A program made the translations under genes and the position numbers. The notes under the pieces are model-generated. The model had not been told where the DNA came from. It worked only from the letters and a program-made list of their open reading frames with translations, and searched no databases. A DNA stretch of 64,000 nucleotides from Sphingomonas_O antarctica. Lineage in GTDB: Bacteria; Pseudomonadota; Alphaproteobacteria; Sphingomonadales; Sphingomonadaceae. Within the stretch, counting starts at the first letter, position 1. Every line of letters begins with the position of its first letter. Shown in pieces: positions 41,085 through 50,354 of this stretch. The DNA is taken from contig NZ_CBCRXM010000007.1 of the NCBI RefSeq assembly GCF_965137005.1, forward strand, positions 1-64,000. The letters run 5' to 3'.

Positions 41085-43532
41085 ATGACGCGCGCATTCA
41101 AACTGGCATTGTTGTTCTCGGCGGCGGTTTCCTCTCTGGCCGCCGCCGAGGACGCCCCGCAGGCGGCGACGTCGCCCAACGCGGTCGTCGGCGCGTCGGA
41201 CGTCATCATCGTCACCGCCCGCCGCCGCCAGGAAACCGCGCAGCAGGTGCCGCTGGCCATTTCGGTCATCCGCGGCGATTCGATCGAGGCCACCGGCAAT
41301 TTCAACGTCGTGAAGCTGCAGCAACTGGCCCCGACGCTGCAGGTTTATACGTCGAACCCGCGCAACACTTCGGTCAACATCCGCGGGCTCGGCGTGCCGT
41401 TCGGCCTGACCAGCGACGGGTTCGAGCAGGGCGTCGGCATCTATGTCGACGACGTGTATAATTCGCGCGTCGCCGCCGCGACATTCGACTTTCTCGATGT
41501 CGAGCAGGTCGAGGTGCTGCGCGGGCCGCAGGGCACGCTTTATGGCAAGAACACGACCGCCGGCGCGATCAACATCACCACCAACCAGCCGACGTTCGAT
41601 TTCGAAGGCCATGCCGAAATCACCGCCGGCAATCTCGATTACAAACAGGGCAAGGCGGCGATTTCCGGCCCGCTGTCGGACACCATCGCCGTGCGCCTCG
41701 CCGTCGCCACCACCAGCCGTCGCGGGACGCTCTACAACACGCGGACTCAGCGCTACCTCAACGAACAGGACAATCTCGGTCTGCGCGGCACATTGCTGTT
41801 CAAACCAAGCGACGATCTCAGCATCACGCTGTCGGGCGATTATTCGAAACAGGACCCTTATGGCTTCGGCACCGCATTCGTCCGGGTCGGGACGACCCAG
41901 CGCGCGCTCAGCCGTCAGTATGACGCGCTCGTCGCGGCGATCAACGCCGCCACACCCGGGCGCAATTACGCCGTCCCCAGCCGCAACGTGTACGACCGTC
42001 TGACCGATATCGACGCCACGCTTCAGGCCGGTAACAAGATCGGCGGCGCGTCGTTGAAGGTGAAGTGGAATGTGGGCCCCGGCACCCTGACCTCGGTGTC
42101 CGCGTGGCGATTCTGGGACTGGAAACCGCAGAACGACCGCGATTTCACCGGTCTGTCGATCGTTTCGAAATCGCAAAATCCGTCACAGCAGAACCAGTAC
42201 AGCCAGGAATTCCGCTATAATTATGAGGGTCCAAAGGTCGACGCGGTAATCGGCCTGTTCGGTTTCAAGCAGCGCATCGATACCCAAGGGGTCGAGCAAC
42301 AGGGTGCCGATGCCAGCCGCTGGAGCCTGTCCGGCGCGCAGGCGACCGATGCCTCGATCCTCAACGGCCTGACCGCGACCAACACCCAATATCTCAAGAG
42401 CGACAGCGCCGCGCTCTATGGCCAAGTCAGTTACAAACTGACCGACGCCTTGACGATTCAGCCCAGCATCCGCGTCAACTACGACAAGAAACAGGGCTAT
42501 TATAATCGCGTCGTGACCACCGGTGCGGGCACGGTGATCAGTTGCACGCCCGCCCCCGCCGCAGGCACGACGCTGGCGGCGCAATGCGGCGTGTACCAGC
42601 CGCAAAGTACCTCGCCATCGGTCAGCGACTGGAACTTCAGCTACGACTTCAACGTGAATTACAAATTCGCACGCGATGTCCTCGGCTACGCGACCTATGC
42701 GAAGAGCTTCAAGACCGTCGGCATCAACCAGAACGGCCTGCCGCTGACCGCCGCCAACGTCCCCGATCTGTCGGCCAGCACAGTCAAGCCGGAGTCGGTC
42801 AACCACTTCGAAATCGGCCTCAAGACGCAATTTTGGGACCGCAAGGCGACCTTCAACCTCACCGCATTTCACACCAGCATCAGGGATTTCCAGGCAACGG
42901 TGAATGGCGGCCAGTTCGGCACGGTGCGCGGCTACCTCGCCAATGCCGAGAAGGTCGTGTCGCAGGGGATCGAGGCCGACTTCAAGATCCGCACCAGCGA
43001 ACGCTTCACCGCTTATGCCAATGGCGCTTACACCGATGCCAAATACAAGAAGTTCACCAGCGCGCCGTGCCCGCCCGAATTGTCCGGCGGCACGCTGCAG
43101 GCGGCGGGCACGACCCCCGATTATTCGCAAGCCGGTGTCCCCGGGGCGCTTAGCCCACGACAATGCGACATTTCGGGACAGGCGCTGCCCGGCGTCTCCA
43201 AATGGGCGTTCAGCTATGGCGCGGAAGTGAATGCGCCGGTCACGGTGCTGGCAAAGCAGGGTCAAATCTATCTCGGTGTCGACGGCAATTATCGTTCGCA
43301 CTGGAATTCTAACGCGTCCCCGTCGATCTATACCGATGTGAAGGGCTACGCGCTGACCAACTTCCGCGCCGGTTTCCGTGGCGACGGATTCGATGTGTTC
43401 GGCTGGGTCCGCAACGCCTTTGACGTCAACTATATCGAATTGTTGCAGGTCGCCCCGGGCAATGTCGGGCTGATCGCCGGCACGCCGGGCGACGAGCGCA
43501 CGTTCGGTGGGACGATCAAGTTCAGTTTCTGA
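41085..43532 (+). CDS. TonB-dependent receptor
   Basis: An 815-residue outer-membrane active transporter. The signal peptide MTRAFKLALLFSAAVSSLAAA precedes a TonB-box-like stretch (SDVIIVTARRRQETAQQVPL) and the plug domain (VNIRGLGVPFG, DVEQVEVLRGPQGTLYGKNTTAGAIN). The 22-strand barrel ends in GGTIKFSF with the terminal aromatic needed for assembly. It resembles the large sphingomonad receptors of unknown substrate. It stands alone, with a 104-base upstream region and a hairpin after the stop. Confidence 0.94.
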   Translation: MTRAFKLALLFSAAVSSLAAAEDAPQAATSPNAVVGASDVIIVTARRRQETAQQVPLAISVIRGDSIEATGNFNVVKLQQLAPTLQVYTSNPRNTSVNIRGLGVPFGLTSDGFEQGVGIYVDDVYNSRVAAATFDFLDVEQVEVLRGPQGTLYGKNTTAGAINITTNQPTFDFEGHAEITAGNLDYKQGKAAISGPLSDTIAVRLAVATTSRRGTLYNTRTQRYLNEQDNLGLRGTLLFKPSDDLSITLSGDYSKQDPYGFGTAFVRVGTTQRALSRQYDALVAAINAATPGRNYAVPSRNVYDRLTDIDATLQAGNKIGGASLKVKWNVGPGTLTSVSAWRFWDWKPQNDRDFTGLSIVSKSQNPSQQNQYSQEFRYNYEGPKVDAVIGLFGFKQRIDTQGVEQQGADASRWSLSGAQATDASILNGLTATNTQYLKSDSAALYGQVSYKLTDALTIQPSIRVNYDKKQGYYNRVVTTGAGTVISCTPAPAAGTTLAAQCGVYQPQSTSPSVSDWNFSYDFNVNYKFARDVLGYATYAKSFKTVGINQNGLPLTAANVPDLSASTVKPESVNHFEIGLKTQFWDRKATFNLTAFHTSIRDFQATVNGGQFGTVRGYLANAEKVVSQGIEADFKIRTSERFTAYANGAYTDAKYKKFTSAPCPPELSGGTLQAAGTTPDYSQAGVPGALSPRQCDISGQALPGVSKWAFSYGAEVNAPVTVLAKQGQIYLGVDGNYRSHWNSNASPSIYTDVKGYALTNFRAGFRGDGFDVFGWVRNAFDVNYIELLQVAPGNVGLIAGTPGDERTFGGTIKFSF

Positions 43533-43534
43533 CC

Positions 43535-43553
43535 GGTTAGCGCGCCGCTAACC
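43535..43553 (+). terminator. Hairpin after the TonB receptor
   Basis: An 8-bp perfect stem ggttagcg-cgc-cgctaacc begins 3 bases after the stop. There is no T-run downstream, so its termination efficiency is uncertain. Confidence 0.5.
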
Positions 43554-43634
43554 ACACCGGATGGGACGGCTTTAACCGCATCTTAGCGCCTGTCGTGCGA
43601 CCAGACCTGCGACCGAACACGGAGCAGGCATTAC

Positions 43635-44363
43635 ATGCGCGTACTCGCAATGGCATCGCAAAAGGGCGGATCGGGCAAGACGACCCTGTCCGGCCATATC
43701 GCGGTGCAGGCCCAGCTGGCGGGGGCCGGCCCCGTCGTGCTGATCGATATCGACCCGCAGGGATCGCTCGCCGATTGGTGGAACGAGCGTGAGGCGGAAT
43801 TGCCCGCGTTCGCGCAGACGACCGTCGCGCGCCTCGCCTCGGACCTCGAAATGCTGCGCCAACAGGGCTTCAAGCTGGCCGTCATCGACACCCCGCCCGC
43901 CATCACCATGGCGATCCAGAGCGTCATCACCGTCGCCGAACTGATCGTCATCCCGACGCGTCCCAGCCCGCATGATCTGCGCGCCGTCGGTGCGACGGTC
44001 GATCTGTGCGACCGCGCCGGCAAGCCTTTGCTGTTCGTCGTCAATGGCGCGACGCCCAAGGCCAAGATCACCTTCGAAGCCGCCATCGCGCTGTCGCAGC
44101 ACGGCACGGTTGCGCCGGTGACGATCCACCACCGTACCGATTTCGCCGCATCGATGATCGACGGCCGCACGGTGATGGAGGTCGATCCGCGCAGCAAATC
44201 GGCGGCCGAAGTCACTGAATTGTGGAGCTACATCTCCGACCGCCTCGAAAAGAATTTCCGCCGCACCGTATTCGCCGCCCCCGGCATGGGCCAGGGTGCG
44301 ATGCCGGCAATGGCTGCGCGTGCCGCGCCGGGTGGCTTTGGCCGCCGGGTGGTGGGCCAGTGA
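43635..44363 (+). CDS. ParA-family ATPase
   Basis: A 242-residue deviant Walker-A ATPase. It has ASQKGGSGKTTLSGHIAVQAQ (KGGxGKT with the signature lysine), LIDIDPQGSLADWW (Walker A') and VIDTPPAI (Walker B). No parB is adjacent and chromosomal parAB usually sits elsewhere, so this is an orphan ParA that may position a cellular cargo. The stop overlaps the next start (GTGA); partner is the ribbon-helix-helix protein. Confidence 0.88.
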   Translation: MRVLAMASQKGGSGKTTLSGHIAVQAQLAGAGPVVLIDIDPQGSLADWWNEREAELPAFAQTTVARLASDLEMLRQQGFKLAVIDTPPAITMAIQSVITVAELIVIPTRPSPHDLRAVGATVDLCDRAGKPLLFVVNGATPKAKITFEAAIALSQHGTVAPVTIHHRTDFAASMIDGRTVMEVDPRSKSAAEVTELWSYISDRLEKNFRRTVFAAPGMGQGAMPAMAARAAPGGFGRRVVGQ

Positions 44364-45046
44364 GCGGCGTCGCCATGAACGAACCCAAACCCTTTGCCTC
44401 GTTGTCCTCCGGGCTCCTCGCCCGCAAGGGTCAGGCCAAGCCCGCGATGCGGCCCCAGGGCTTTGGCACGTTCGGCGCGCAGTCGACGGGGTTCGACGAT
44501 CTCGGCTGGAACGACATGGGTCACGATCGCGGCGCCCCGCAGGTCGGGCTGACGCCGATGGATGCGGATCCGGTCGAAGCCGAAATCGTGCCGTTGCACG
44601 CCGAGCTGGCACCTGAAACCGCCGAGCCCTTCGAGCCGGTGGTGTTCCAGCAGCGTGAAGAGATCGAGCGTAGCTATGAGGCCGCGCCGATCGACGAAAC
44701 GCCGGTCGAGGATGTGGAACCCGCCGCGCCGATTCTGATGACCAAGCGCAAGGCGACGCCGCTGTTCGCGCCTGCACCGGTGGCCGAAGCCGAGCCGGCA
44801 CCCGCCATCGCGCCAGTTGCCGTGTCCGTCGCCATCCAGCCCTCCGCGCCGATCTTCCGCGCGCCTGCGGGCAGCAAAGCGCGCGCCGCCTTCACGCTGC
44901 GGCTCGATCAGGATCGTCATCTGAAACTGCGCCTCGCCGCGGCGGTCGCGCATCGTTCGGCTCAGGCGCTGGTGATCGAAGCGCTCGATGCCTTTCTCGC
45001 CAACACTCCGGCGGTGGCGGGCATCACGCCCGGTTCCGCTAATTAG
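44360..45046 (+). CDS. Ribbon-helix-helix protein with long acidic/proline-rich region
   Basis: A 228-residue protein. A mostly disordered N-terminal 170 residues rich in Pro, Ala and Glu is followed by a compact C-terminal segment (AFTLRLDQDRHLKLRLAAAVAHRSAQALVIEALDAFLAN) that fits a ribbon-helix-helix fold. It is translationally coupled to the ParA gene (GTG 44360; ATG 44375 is an alternative). The pairing suggests a ParA partner that binds DNA or stimulates ATPase. That role is inferred. Confidence 0.65.
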   Translation: MSGVAMNEPKPFASLSSGLLARKGQAKPAMRPQGFGTFGAQSTGFDDLGWNDMGHDRGAPQVGLTPMDADPVEAEIVPLHAELAPETAEPFEPVVFQQREEIERSYEAAPIDETPVEDVEPAAPILMTKRKATPLFAPAPVAEAEPAPAIAPVAVSVAIQPSAPIFRAPAGSKARAAFTLRLDQDRHLKLRLAAAVAHRSAQALVIEALDAFLANTPAVAGITPGSAN

Positions 45047-45056
45047 GACGACAGAC

Positions 45057-46367
45057 ATGACGCCTCATCGCTTCGCCCGCCTTGCCGCCACGACCTTGTC
45101 GCTCACCGCGCTCGCTTTCGGCATCACCGCTGCAAAAGCGCCGAGCGCCGCGCAGATCGAAAAACTGCTCGCCAAGGGAGACACCGCCGACGCGGTCACC
45201 GCCGCCGAAGCCAGTGTCGCGGCTACGCCCAACGCCGCGGCCAACCGCGCGCAGCTCGGACGGGTTTATCTCGAGGCAGGTCGTTTTTCTTCCGCCGAAG
45301 CGGCGTTTGCCGATGTGCTGGCAATCGACCCCAGCGACGGCGCCAGCGCGCTGAAACTCGCTCTGGTCAAGGTTGCGCTGGGCAAGGGACCAGCCGCCCG
45401 AAGTGTGCTCGAAGCCAATCGCGACCGTCTCGGCGGCGCGGATTACGGCCTCGCCGTGGCGCTGTCGGGCGATACCGATGCGGGCGTCCAGATCCTCGAA
45501 GCCGTCACCCGCGCGCCGGGCGCGGATGCCAAGGCGCGTCAGAATCTCGCGCTGGCTTATGCGCTGCAGGGCAAATGGCTCAATGCGCGCGTCATGGCGG
45601 TGCAGGATCTGTCCCCCGCCGACGCCGATGCGCGCATCGTTCAGTGGATGAATTTCGTCCGTCCCACCGCCGCGCACGATCAGGTCGCGACGTTGCTCGG
45701 CGTGACGCCCGCAGCGGTCGATACCGGCCAGCCGATGGCGCTGGCCTTTGCGCACAACGCCGCGCCCGTGGCGCTGGCCGAAGTCAGCAAACCGGTCGAA
45801 GTCGCTCCGGCGCCCGAAGCCGAGCCCGCGCCAGTTGCCCTTGCCATGGTCACGCCACCGCCGACGCCATTGATCGTGGATACGCCGAGCGCCGCGCCGA
45901 CCACCGCGCAACTCACCGCCGCTTTCGCCGAAACGCGCAAGGTGACGTTCGCGCCGAACCGCGAAGTGGCACAGGTCATTCCCGCCACGGTCTTCGTGCC
46001 GCAGCGTCCCCTGGTCCTCGCCGCCAAGCCCAAGCCCTTCGTTCCCGCGATCCGTGCCGCGTCGGGCGGACGCTACGTCGTCCAGCTGGGCGCGTTCGGC
46101 AGCGAGGGTCAGGCCGAACATGCCTGGCGTCGCAGCAGCGCTCGCCTCGGCGTCGCCGGCTACACCCCGTCGAGCGCGCGCATCCGCGTCCGCAACGTCA
46201 ATTTCGTCCGCTTGTCGGTCGGTGGCTTTCCGACGCGCACCCCTGCGGTCAATTTATGTGAGCGCGTGCGACACGCGGGCGGCATGTGCTTCGTGCGCAC
46301 GACGGCGGGTGACCAGATCGCCGCGTGGTTCCGCCCCGGCAATCCGCAGCGCTACGCCAGCCGTTAG
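45057..46367 (+). CDS. TPR and SPOR-domain protein, periplasmic
   Basis: A 436-residue protein with a signal peptide (MTPHRFARLAATTLSLTALAFGITAA). Tetratricopeptide repeats run about 30-180 (RAQLGRVYLEAGRFSSAEAAFADVLAIDP). A Pro/Ala linker follows, then a C-terminal SPOR domain (GRYVVQLGAFGSEGQAEHAWRRSSARLG ... RVRNVNFVRLSVGGFPTR), which binds denuded septal peptidoglycan. It starts 10 bases after the ribbon-helix-helix gene, so the three genes form an operon that may link ParA positioning with division. Confidence 0.85.
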   Translation: MTPHRFARLAATTLSLTALAFGITAAKAPSAAQIEKLLAKGDTADAVTAAEASVAATPNAAANRAQLGRVYLEAGRFSSAEAAFADVLAIDPSDGASALKLALVKVALGKGPAARSVLEANRDRLGGADYGLAVALSGDTDAGVQILEAVTRAPGADAKARQNLALAYALQGKWLNARVMAVQDLSPADADARIVQWMNFVRPTAAHDQVATLLGVTPAAVDTGQPMALAFAHNAAPVALAEVSKPVEVAPAPEAEPAPVALAMVTPPPTPLIVDTPSAAPTTAQLTAAFAETRKVTFAPNREVAQVIPATVFVPQRPLVLAAKPKPFVPAIRAASGGRYVVQLGAFGSEGQAEHAWRRSSARLGVAGYTPSSARIRVRNVNFVRLSVGGFPTRTPAVNLCERVRHAGGMCFVRTTAGDQIAAWFRPGNPQRYASR

Positions 46368-47569
46368 GAAATAGTCCGTCCGCCCTTGATGGTGCGGACG
46401 GCACGGCCCTGCACCGGCAGCCCCTGAAACGGCGTATTCCCCGCCGACGATGCGAATTTCGCGCCGTCGACGATCCAGAATGCGTTCGGATCGGCCAGGC
46501 ACAGATCGGCGGGCGCGCCCGCGCCGAGACGCCCTGCATCAATTCCCAGGAGCCGCGCCGGATTGATGCTGGTCAGTTCGGTGAGGCGGGCGATGTCGAC
46601 CACCCCTTCGCGCACCAGCCCTAGCCCCAGCGTCAGTAGCAATTCCGCACCGCTCGCGCCCGGATCGGCGTCGGCGAAGGGCAGCCGCTTGGCCTCTGCC
46701 CCGCGCGGATCGTGCCCCGAACACAAAATGTCGATCGTCCCGTCGGACAGCGCCGCGAGGCACGCCCGCCGGTCGTCTTCGCACCGCAGCGGCGGAGACA
46801 GCCGCGCAAAGGTGCGGAAATCGCTCAGCGCAATTTCTGACAACAGCAGATGCGCGGGGGTGATGCCGCACGTCACCGGCAGTCCGCGTGCTTTCGCCTC
46901 GCGGATCAAGTCGAAGCCGCGCATTGTGGTCACCTGATCGAAATGCAGCGCCGCGCCGGTTTCCTCGACCAGCAACAGGTCGCGCGCGATCGCCAGCGCC
47001 TCGGCGATCGCCGGCGCGGCATGCAGTCCGTGGCGTGTCGCGGTTTCCCCCGCCGTCGCCACCGCACCACCGGTCAGACCGGCATCCTCGGCATGGACGA
47101 TGACCGTCAGCCCGAGGGTCGAGGCATATTGCAGCACGCGGCGCATCACCCCCGAATCCGCAATCCAGCGCCGCCCCGTCGCCACCGCTTTCGCCCCCGC
47201 ACGCGCCATCAGCGCATATTCGGCGAGTTCGCGCCCTTCGAGATTCTTGGTGGCGGCGGCCAGTGGATGGACCCATAGGGAAGGCTTGGCGGCAAGCGCG
47301 GCGCGCTGAACCAGCCCCGGATCGTCGAGCGGTAGCCGCCCGTCGGGCATAGGCGCCACCCGCGTAATTCCGCCAGCGGCGCAAGCCGCGATCTCGACCG
47401 CCTGCGCGCCGATGTCGATCAATCCGGGAAGGAGGACCAGCCCCTTCGCATCGATCACTTCGGCATCGGCGGGAATCTCGAACCCGCCGGTTGCGGCAAT
47501 GCGGTCGCCGTCGATCAGCAGATCGCCCGGCCGATCGATCAGCGTGCCACCCAAAATCGCGATGCGCAT
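46364..47569 (-). CDS. pyrX: Dihydroorotase-like protein lacking metal ligands (PyrX/PyrC' type)
   Basis: About 401 residues with the fold of class I dihydroorotase (LLPGLIDIGAQAV, GGITRVAPMPDGRLPLDDPGLV, VIVHAEDAGL, TSINPARLLGI). The metal-binding HxH after GLID is absent, with a short deletion, and the catalytic Asp region reads SGHDPRG in place of TDHAPH. It should be inactive as an enzyme. In pseudomonads such a pseudo-DHOase is a structural partner of aspartate transcarbamoylase. It follows pyrB directly; GTG 47587 overlapping the pyrB stop is an alternative start. Confidence 0.85.
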   Translation of the reverse strand: MRIAILGGTLIDRPGDLLIDGDRIAATGGFEIPADAEVIDAKGLVLLPGLIDIGAQAVEIAACAAGGITRVAPMPDGRLPLDDPGLVQRAALAAKPSLWVHPLAAATKNLEGRELAEYALMARAGAKAVATGRRWIADSGVMRRVLQYASTLGLTVIVHAEDAGLTGGAVATAGETATRHGLHAAPAIAEALAIARDLLLVEETGAALHFDQVTTMRGFDLIREAKARGLPVTCGITPAHLLLSEIALSDFRTFARLSPPLRCEDDRRACLAALSDGTIDILCSGHDPRGAEAKRLPFADADPGASGAELLLTLGLGLVREGVVDIARLTELTSINPARLLGIDAGRLGAGAPADLCLADPNAFWIVDGAKFASSAGNTPFQGLPVQGRAVRTIKGGRTIS

Positions 47570-47583
47570 CGGAGCCTGATGGG

Positions 47584-48516
47584 TCACCGGCGCCCCCGCG
47601 TCAGCACGTCGAGGCACGCCATGCGCACCGCCACGCCCATTTCGACCTGTTCGGCGATGGTCGAGCGATCCCTGTCGTCGGCTAGCCCCGACGTGATCTC
47701 AACCCCCCGATTCATCGGGCCCGGGTGCATCACGAGCGCACCCGGTTTGGCCCGCTCGAGCCGCTTCGGCGTCAGACCCCACAGCGCATGGAATTCGCGC
47801 AAGCTCGGGATATATCCCGCCGCCATCCGCTCGGTCTGCAGCCGCAACATCATCACCGCGTCGCAACCGTCGAGCCCGGCATCCATGTCGGTGAACGCCG
47901 TCACGCCCATCCGCTCGATTCCCGCGGGCATCAAGGTCGGTGGGGCAATCACGCGCACTTCGGCGGCGAGTGCCGTGAGCGCGAGAATGTTGGAGCGCGC
48001 CACGCGGCTGTGCATGATGTCGCCGCAAATCGCGATGCGCTTGTTGGCGATGTCGCCCAGCCGCCGCCGGATCGTCAGTGCGTCGAGCAAAGCCTGGGTC
48101 GGGTGTTCGTGGCTGCCGTCGCCCGCATTCAACACCGGGCAATCGACCTTGTCGGCGATCAGCGCCACCGCCCCCGAACTGCCGTGCCGGATGACGATCA
48201 CATCCGCGCGCATCGCGTTCAGCGTGATTGCGGTGTCGATCAGCGTTTCGCCCTTTTTCACGCTCGATTGTGCGGCATGCATGTTGACGACGTCGGCACC
48301 CAGCCGTTTGCCGGCGATCTCGAAGCTCAACAGCGTCCGCGTCGAATTCTCGAAAAACGCGTTGATCTGCGTCAGGCCCGCCAGCCGTGCGTCCCGGCCA
48401 TGCGCACGATTATGCTCGACCCAGCGGTCCGCCTCGTCGAGCAGAAACAGGATTTCATGCGGCTGGAGCTGCGCGATCCCGAGCAGGTCGCGGTGCGGGA
48501 ATTCCGGCGGCGTCAC
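47584..48516 (-). CDS. pyrB: Aspartate carbamoyltransferase catalytic subunit
   Basis: Condenses carbamoyl phosphate and aspartate, the first committed pyrimidine step. A 310-residue protein. INAFFENSTRTLLSFEIAGKRLGADVVNMHAAQSSVKKGET contains the carbamoyl-phosphate site (STRT) and the mobile loop; HPTQALLDALT and MHPGPMNRGVEI follow. The start is GTG at 48516, giving the standard length. Its stop abuts the dead dihydroorotase gene, so the two products probably assemble together. Confidence 0.96.
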   Translation of the reverse strand: MTPPEFPHRDLLGIAQLQPHEILFLLDEADRWVEHNRAHGRDARLAGLTQINAFFENSTRTLLSFEIAGKRLGADVVNMHAAQSSVKKGETLIDTAITLNAMRADVIVIRHGSSGAVALIADKVDCPVLNAGDGSHEHPTQALLDALTIRRRLGDIANKRIAICGDIMHSRVARSNILALTALAAEVRVIAPPTLMPAGIERMGVTAFTDMDAGLDGCDAVMMLRLQTERMAAGYIPSLREFHALWGLTPKRLERAKPGALVMHPGPMNRGVEITSGLADDRDRSTIAEQVEMGVAVRMACLDVLTRGRR

Positions 48517-48558
48517 TAAAGAACGTGCGTTACGACGGAGACCGCCGACGCGCAAGGA

Positions 48559-50250
48559 TCAGTGCGGCGCGCCGAACTTGCTGTACACCGCGACGCTCGC
48601 CGCCACCGGATCGAGCCGCACCCACAATGCCACCGCCAGCGCGGCGACGATCAGCAGCAGCGCCGCCGTCAGCGCGGTCTGGCGTGACACGATCGGCGCC
48701 AGCGGCCACGCGATGGTCGCGGCGAGGACCAGCGGCAATGCGGCGATCATCGGCATCCCCGGCCCGACGGCCTGCATCAGTAGAAATCCAATGGCGAGGA
48801 GGTGGCCGATGCCGATCGCCGCGAGGACCACAGCTATGCTGTCGGCAAGCACGCCGCGCTCCGACAGCAAGGCAACCACGCCACCGATCAGCAACGGCAC
48901 AGTGATCAGGAACGCCGCGGTCGGCGCGAGTCCCTGTGCCACGGCCGCGAGCAGCAACAGCGGCACCGCCGCCCCCGTCCACCCTGCCGGGTCGAGCCGG
49001 TGCCGCATCAGCAATGCGCGGACCAGCCCGATCGACGCGATGCACGCCAGCAACGCCTGCACCTGCAATCGCGGGATCGCCGCGAGGCGGTCGTAGTAAT
49101 TGACCGGCCCGTCAGCCCCCGAAACCAGATTGATCGCGTAAAGCAGGACCCCCGCGACGATCGGCAGCAACAGCGTCACGGCAATGCCGCGCACCCCGTC
49201 GCGCCACGTCCCGGCCCCCCGCGCGGCAAAGCCCCAGGCAAGCGCGGCCGCGCCCAGCAACACCCACCCGAACACCGGCGGATAATGCACCACGAACAGC
49301 CCGAAAATATCGAAGAACACACGGTCGATCTTGGCGACCGGATCGACCGGCGCGGCAGCCAGCGCGCGCGTCAGGTCGAGCACCTGCCCGCCCATGTCCT
49401 GCAAGGCGCCCTGATCGAGATTGTCGGGCGTCGCCAGCGGCGAATGGTACAGTCCGGGCCGACCAACAAAGGCGAAGTTATAGCCGTAATGGCCCGCCGC
49501 CTTGGCCGGCGTGAAGTCGGTCGAGTTGGGTAGCTTCTTGTAAACGAACACGCTCAGCGACGTGCCCACCGGCCGCCGCACCGCACCCGCGAACAGCCGC
49601 ACCGCCGCATCATTGCCGTCGCCGGTTTCAAACATCGATGCGCGCCCGCCGCCGCCACGTGTCTCCAGATTGACGATCGGGCCGATATGCGCGCGCAACG
49701 GATCGCCCGCAAAGAACATCTTCGCCCCGCTCAGCCCCAGTTCCTCGCCATCGGTCAGCAACACGATCACGTCGCGCCGCTGCGGGCCGGAAGCCTTCAG
49801 CGCGCGGACCGTCTCCAGGATCGACACGACCCCCGCGCTGTCGTCCGCCGCGCCGGGAGAACCCCACACGGTGTCGTGATGCGCCATCAGCAGGACTGCG
49901 GGCAGTGTGGGATCGGTCCCCGGCAACCGCGCGATGATGTTGGTCAGCGGCACCGTCGCGGTCGATCCCGACCAGGTGGCCAGCCGCTCGGCGGACTTGG
50001 CATCCATCGAACCCTGCGCCGTCGATACCTCCAAGCCGATGGCGCGTAACCGCGTCGTCAGCACATCGCGCACATGCGCATCCTCGGCGCTGCCGGTCGG
50101 ATGCGGGGCGCGGGCGATGGCGCGAACATCGGCCATCGCACGCACGGCCGAAAATTCGGTGGCGGGTGTATCGCTCCCGCGCGGCCCCGGCGGCGTCGTC
50201 GCAAAGATCGCCAACAACACCGCGCCCAACAGCGCCAGAACCAGCCGCAT
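48559..50250 (-). CDS. M28 family zinc peptidase with membrane domain
   Basis: A 563-residue protein. An N-terminal helix is followed by an M28 aminopeptidase domain: HHDTV at 124-128, DD at 136-137 and TDGEELG (Glu169/170), then HSPLATPDNLDQGALQDMGGQV near 265-290. The C-terminal half has about eight membrane helices. The plan matches vacuolar-membrane-protease-like M28 proteins; the peptidase domain faces the periplasm. Substrate unknown. It lies 42 bases upstream of pyrB on the same strand, with no clear functional link. Confidence 0.85.
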   Translation of the reverse strand: MRLVLALLGAVLLAIFATTPPGPRGSDTPATEFSAVRAMADVRAIARAPHPTGSAEDAHVRDVLTTRLRAIGLEVSTAQGSMDAKSAERLATWSGSTATVPLTNIIARLPGTDPTLPAVLLMAHHDTVWGSPGAADDSAGVVSILETVRALKASGPQRRDVIVLLTDGEELGLSGAKMFFAGDPLRAHIGPIVNLETRGGGGRASMFETGDGNDAAVRLFAGAVRRPVGTSLSVFVYKKLPNSTDFTPAKAAGHYGYNFAFVGRPGLYHSPLATPDNLDQGALQDMGGQVLDLTRALAAAPVDPVAKIDRVFFDIFGLFVVHYPPVFGWVLLGAAALAWGFAARGAGTWRDGVRGIAVTLLLPIVAGVLLYAINLVSGADGPVNYYDRLAAIPRLQVQALLACIASIGLVRALLMRHRLDPAGWTGAAVPLLLLAAVAQGLAPTAAFLITVPLLIGGVVALLSERGVLADSIAVVLAAIGIGHLLAIGFLLMQAVGPGMPMIAALPLVLAATIAWPLAPIVSRQTALTAALLLIVAALAVALWVRLDPVAASVAVYSKFGAPH

Positions 50251-50354
50251 TTGCCTCTCCCCTTATTCCGGCAACATGACGCGGCACGGCGGCGAGCGCC
50301 AGTCCCGCTCGACGAACCTTCTAGGCTCGCGATGAGCGCAAGAGCGCCACCGCA

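Noticed and set aside
46364..47569. Functional dihydroorotase pyrC
   Set aside because: The HxH metal motif and the catalytic Asp motif are missing, so an active enzyme call is not supported.
50251..50354. Regulatory RNA between the M28 peptidase and lysR
   Set aside because: The 104-base gap contains only short imperfect pairings and no promoter or terminator that would define an RNA.
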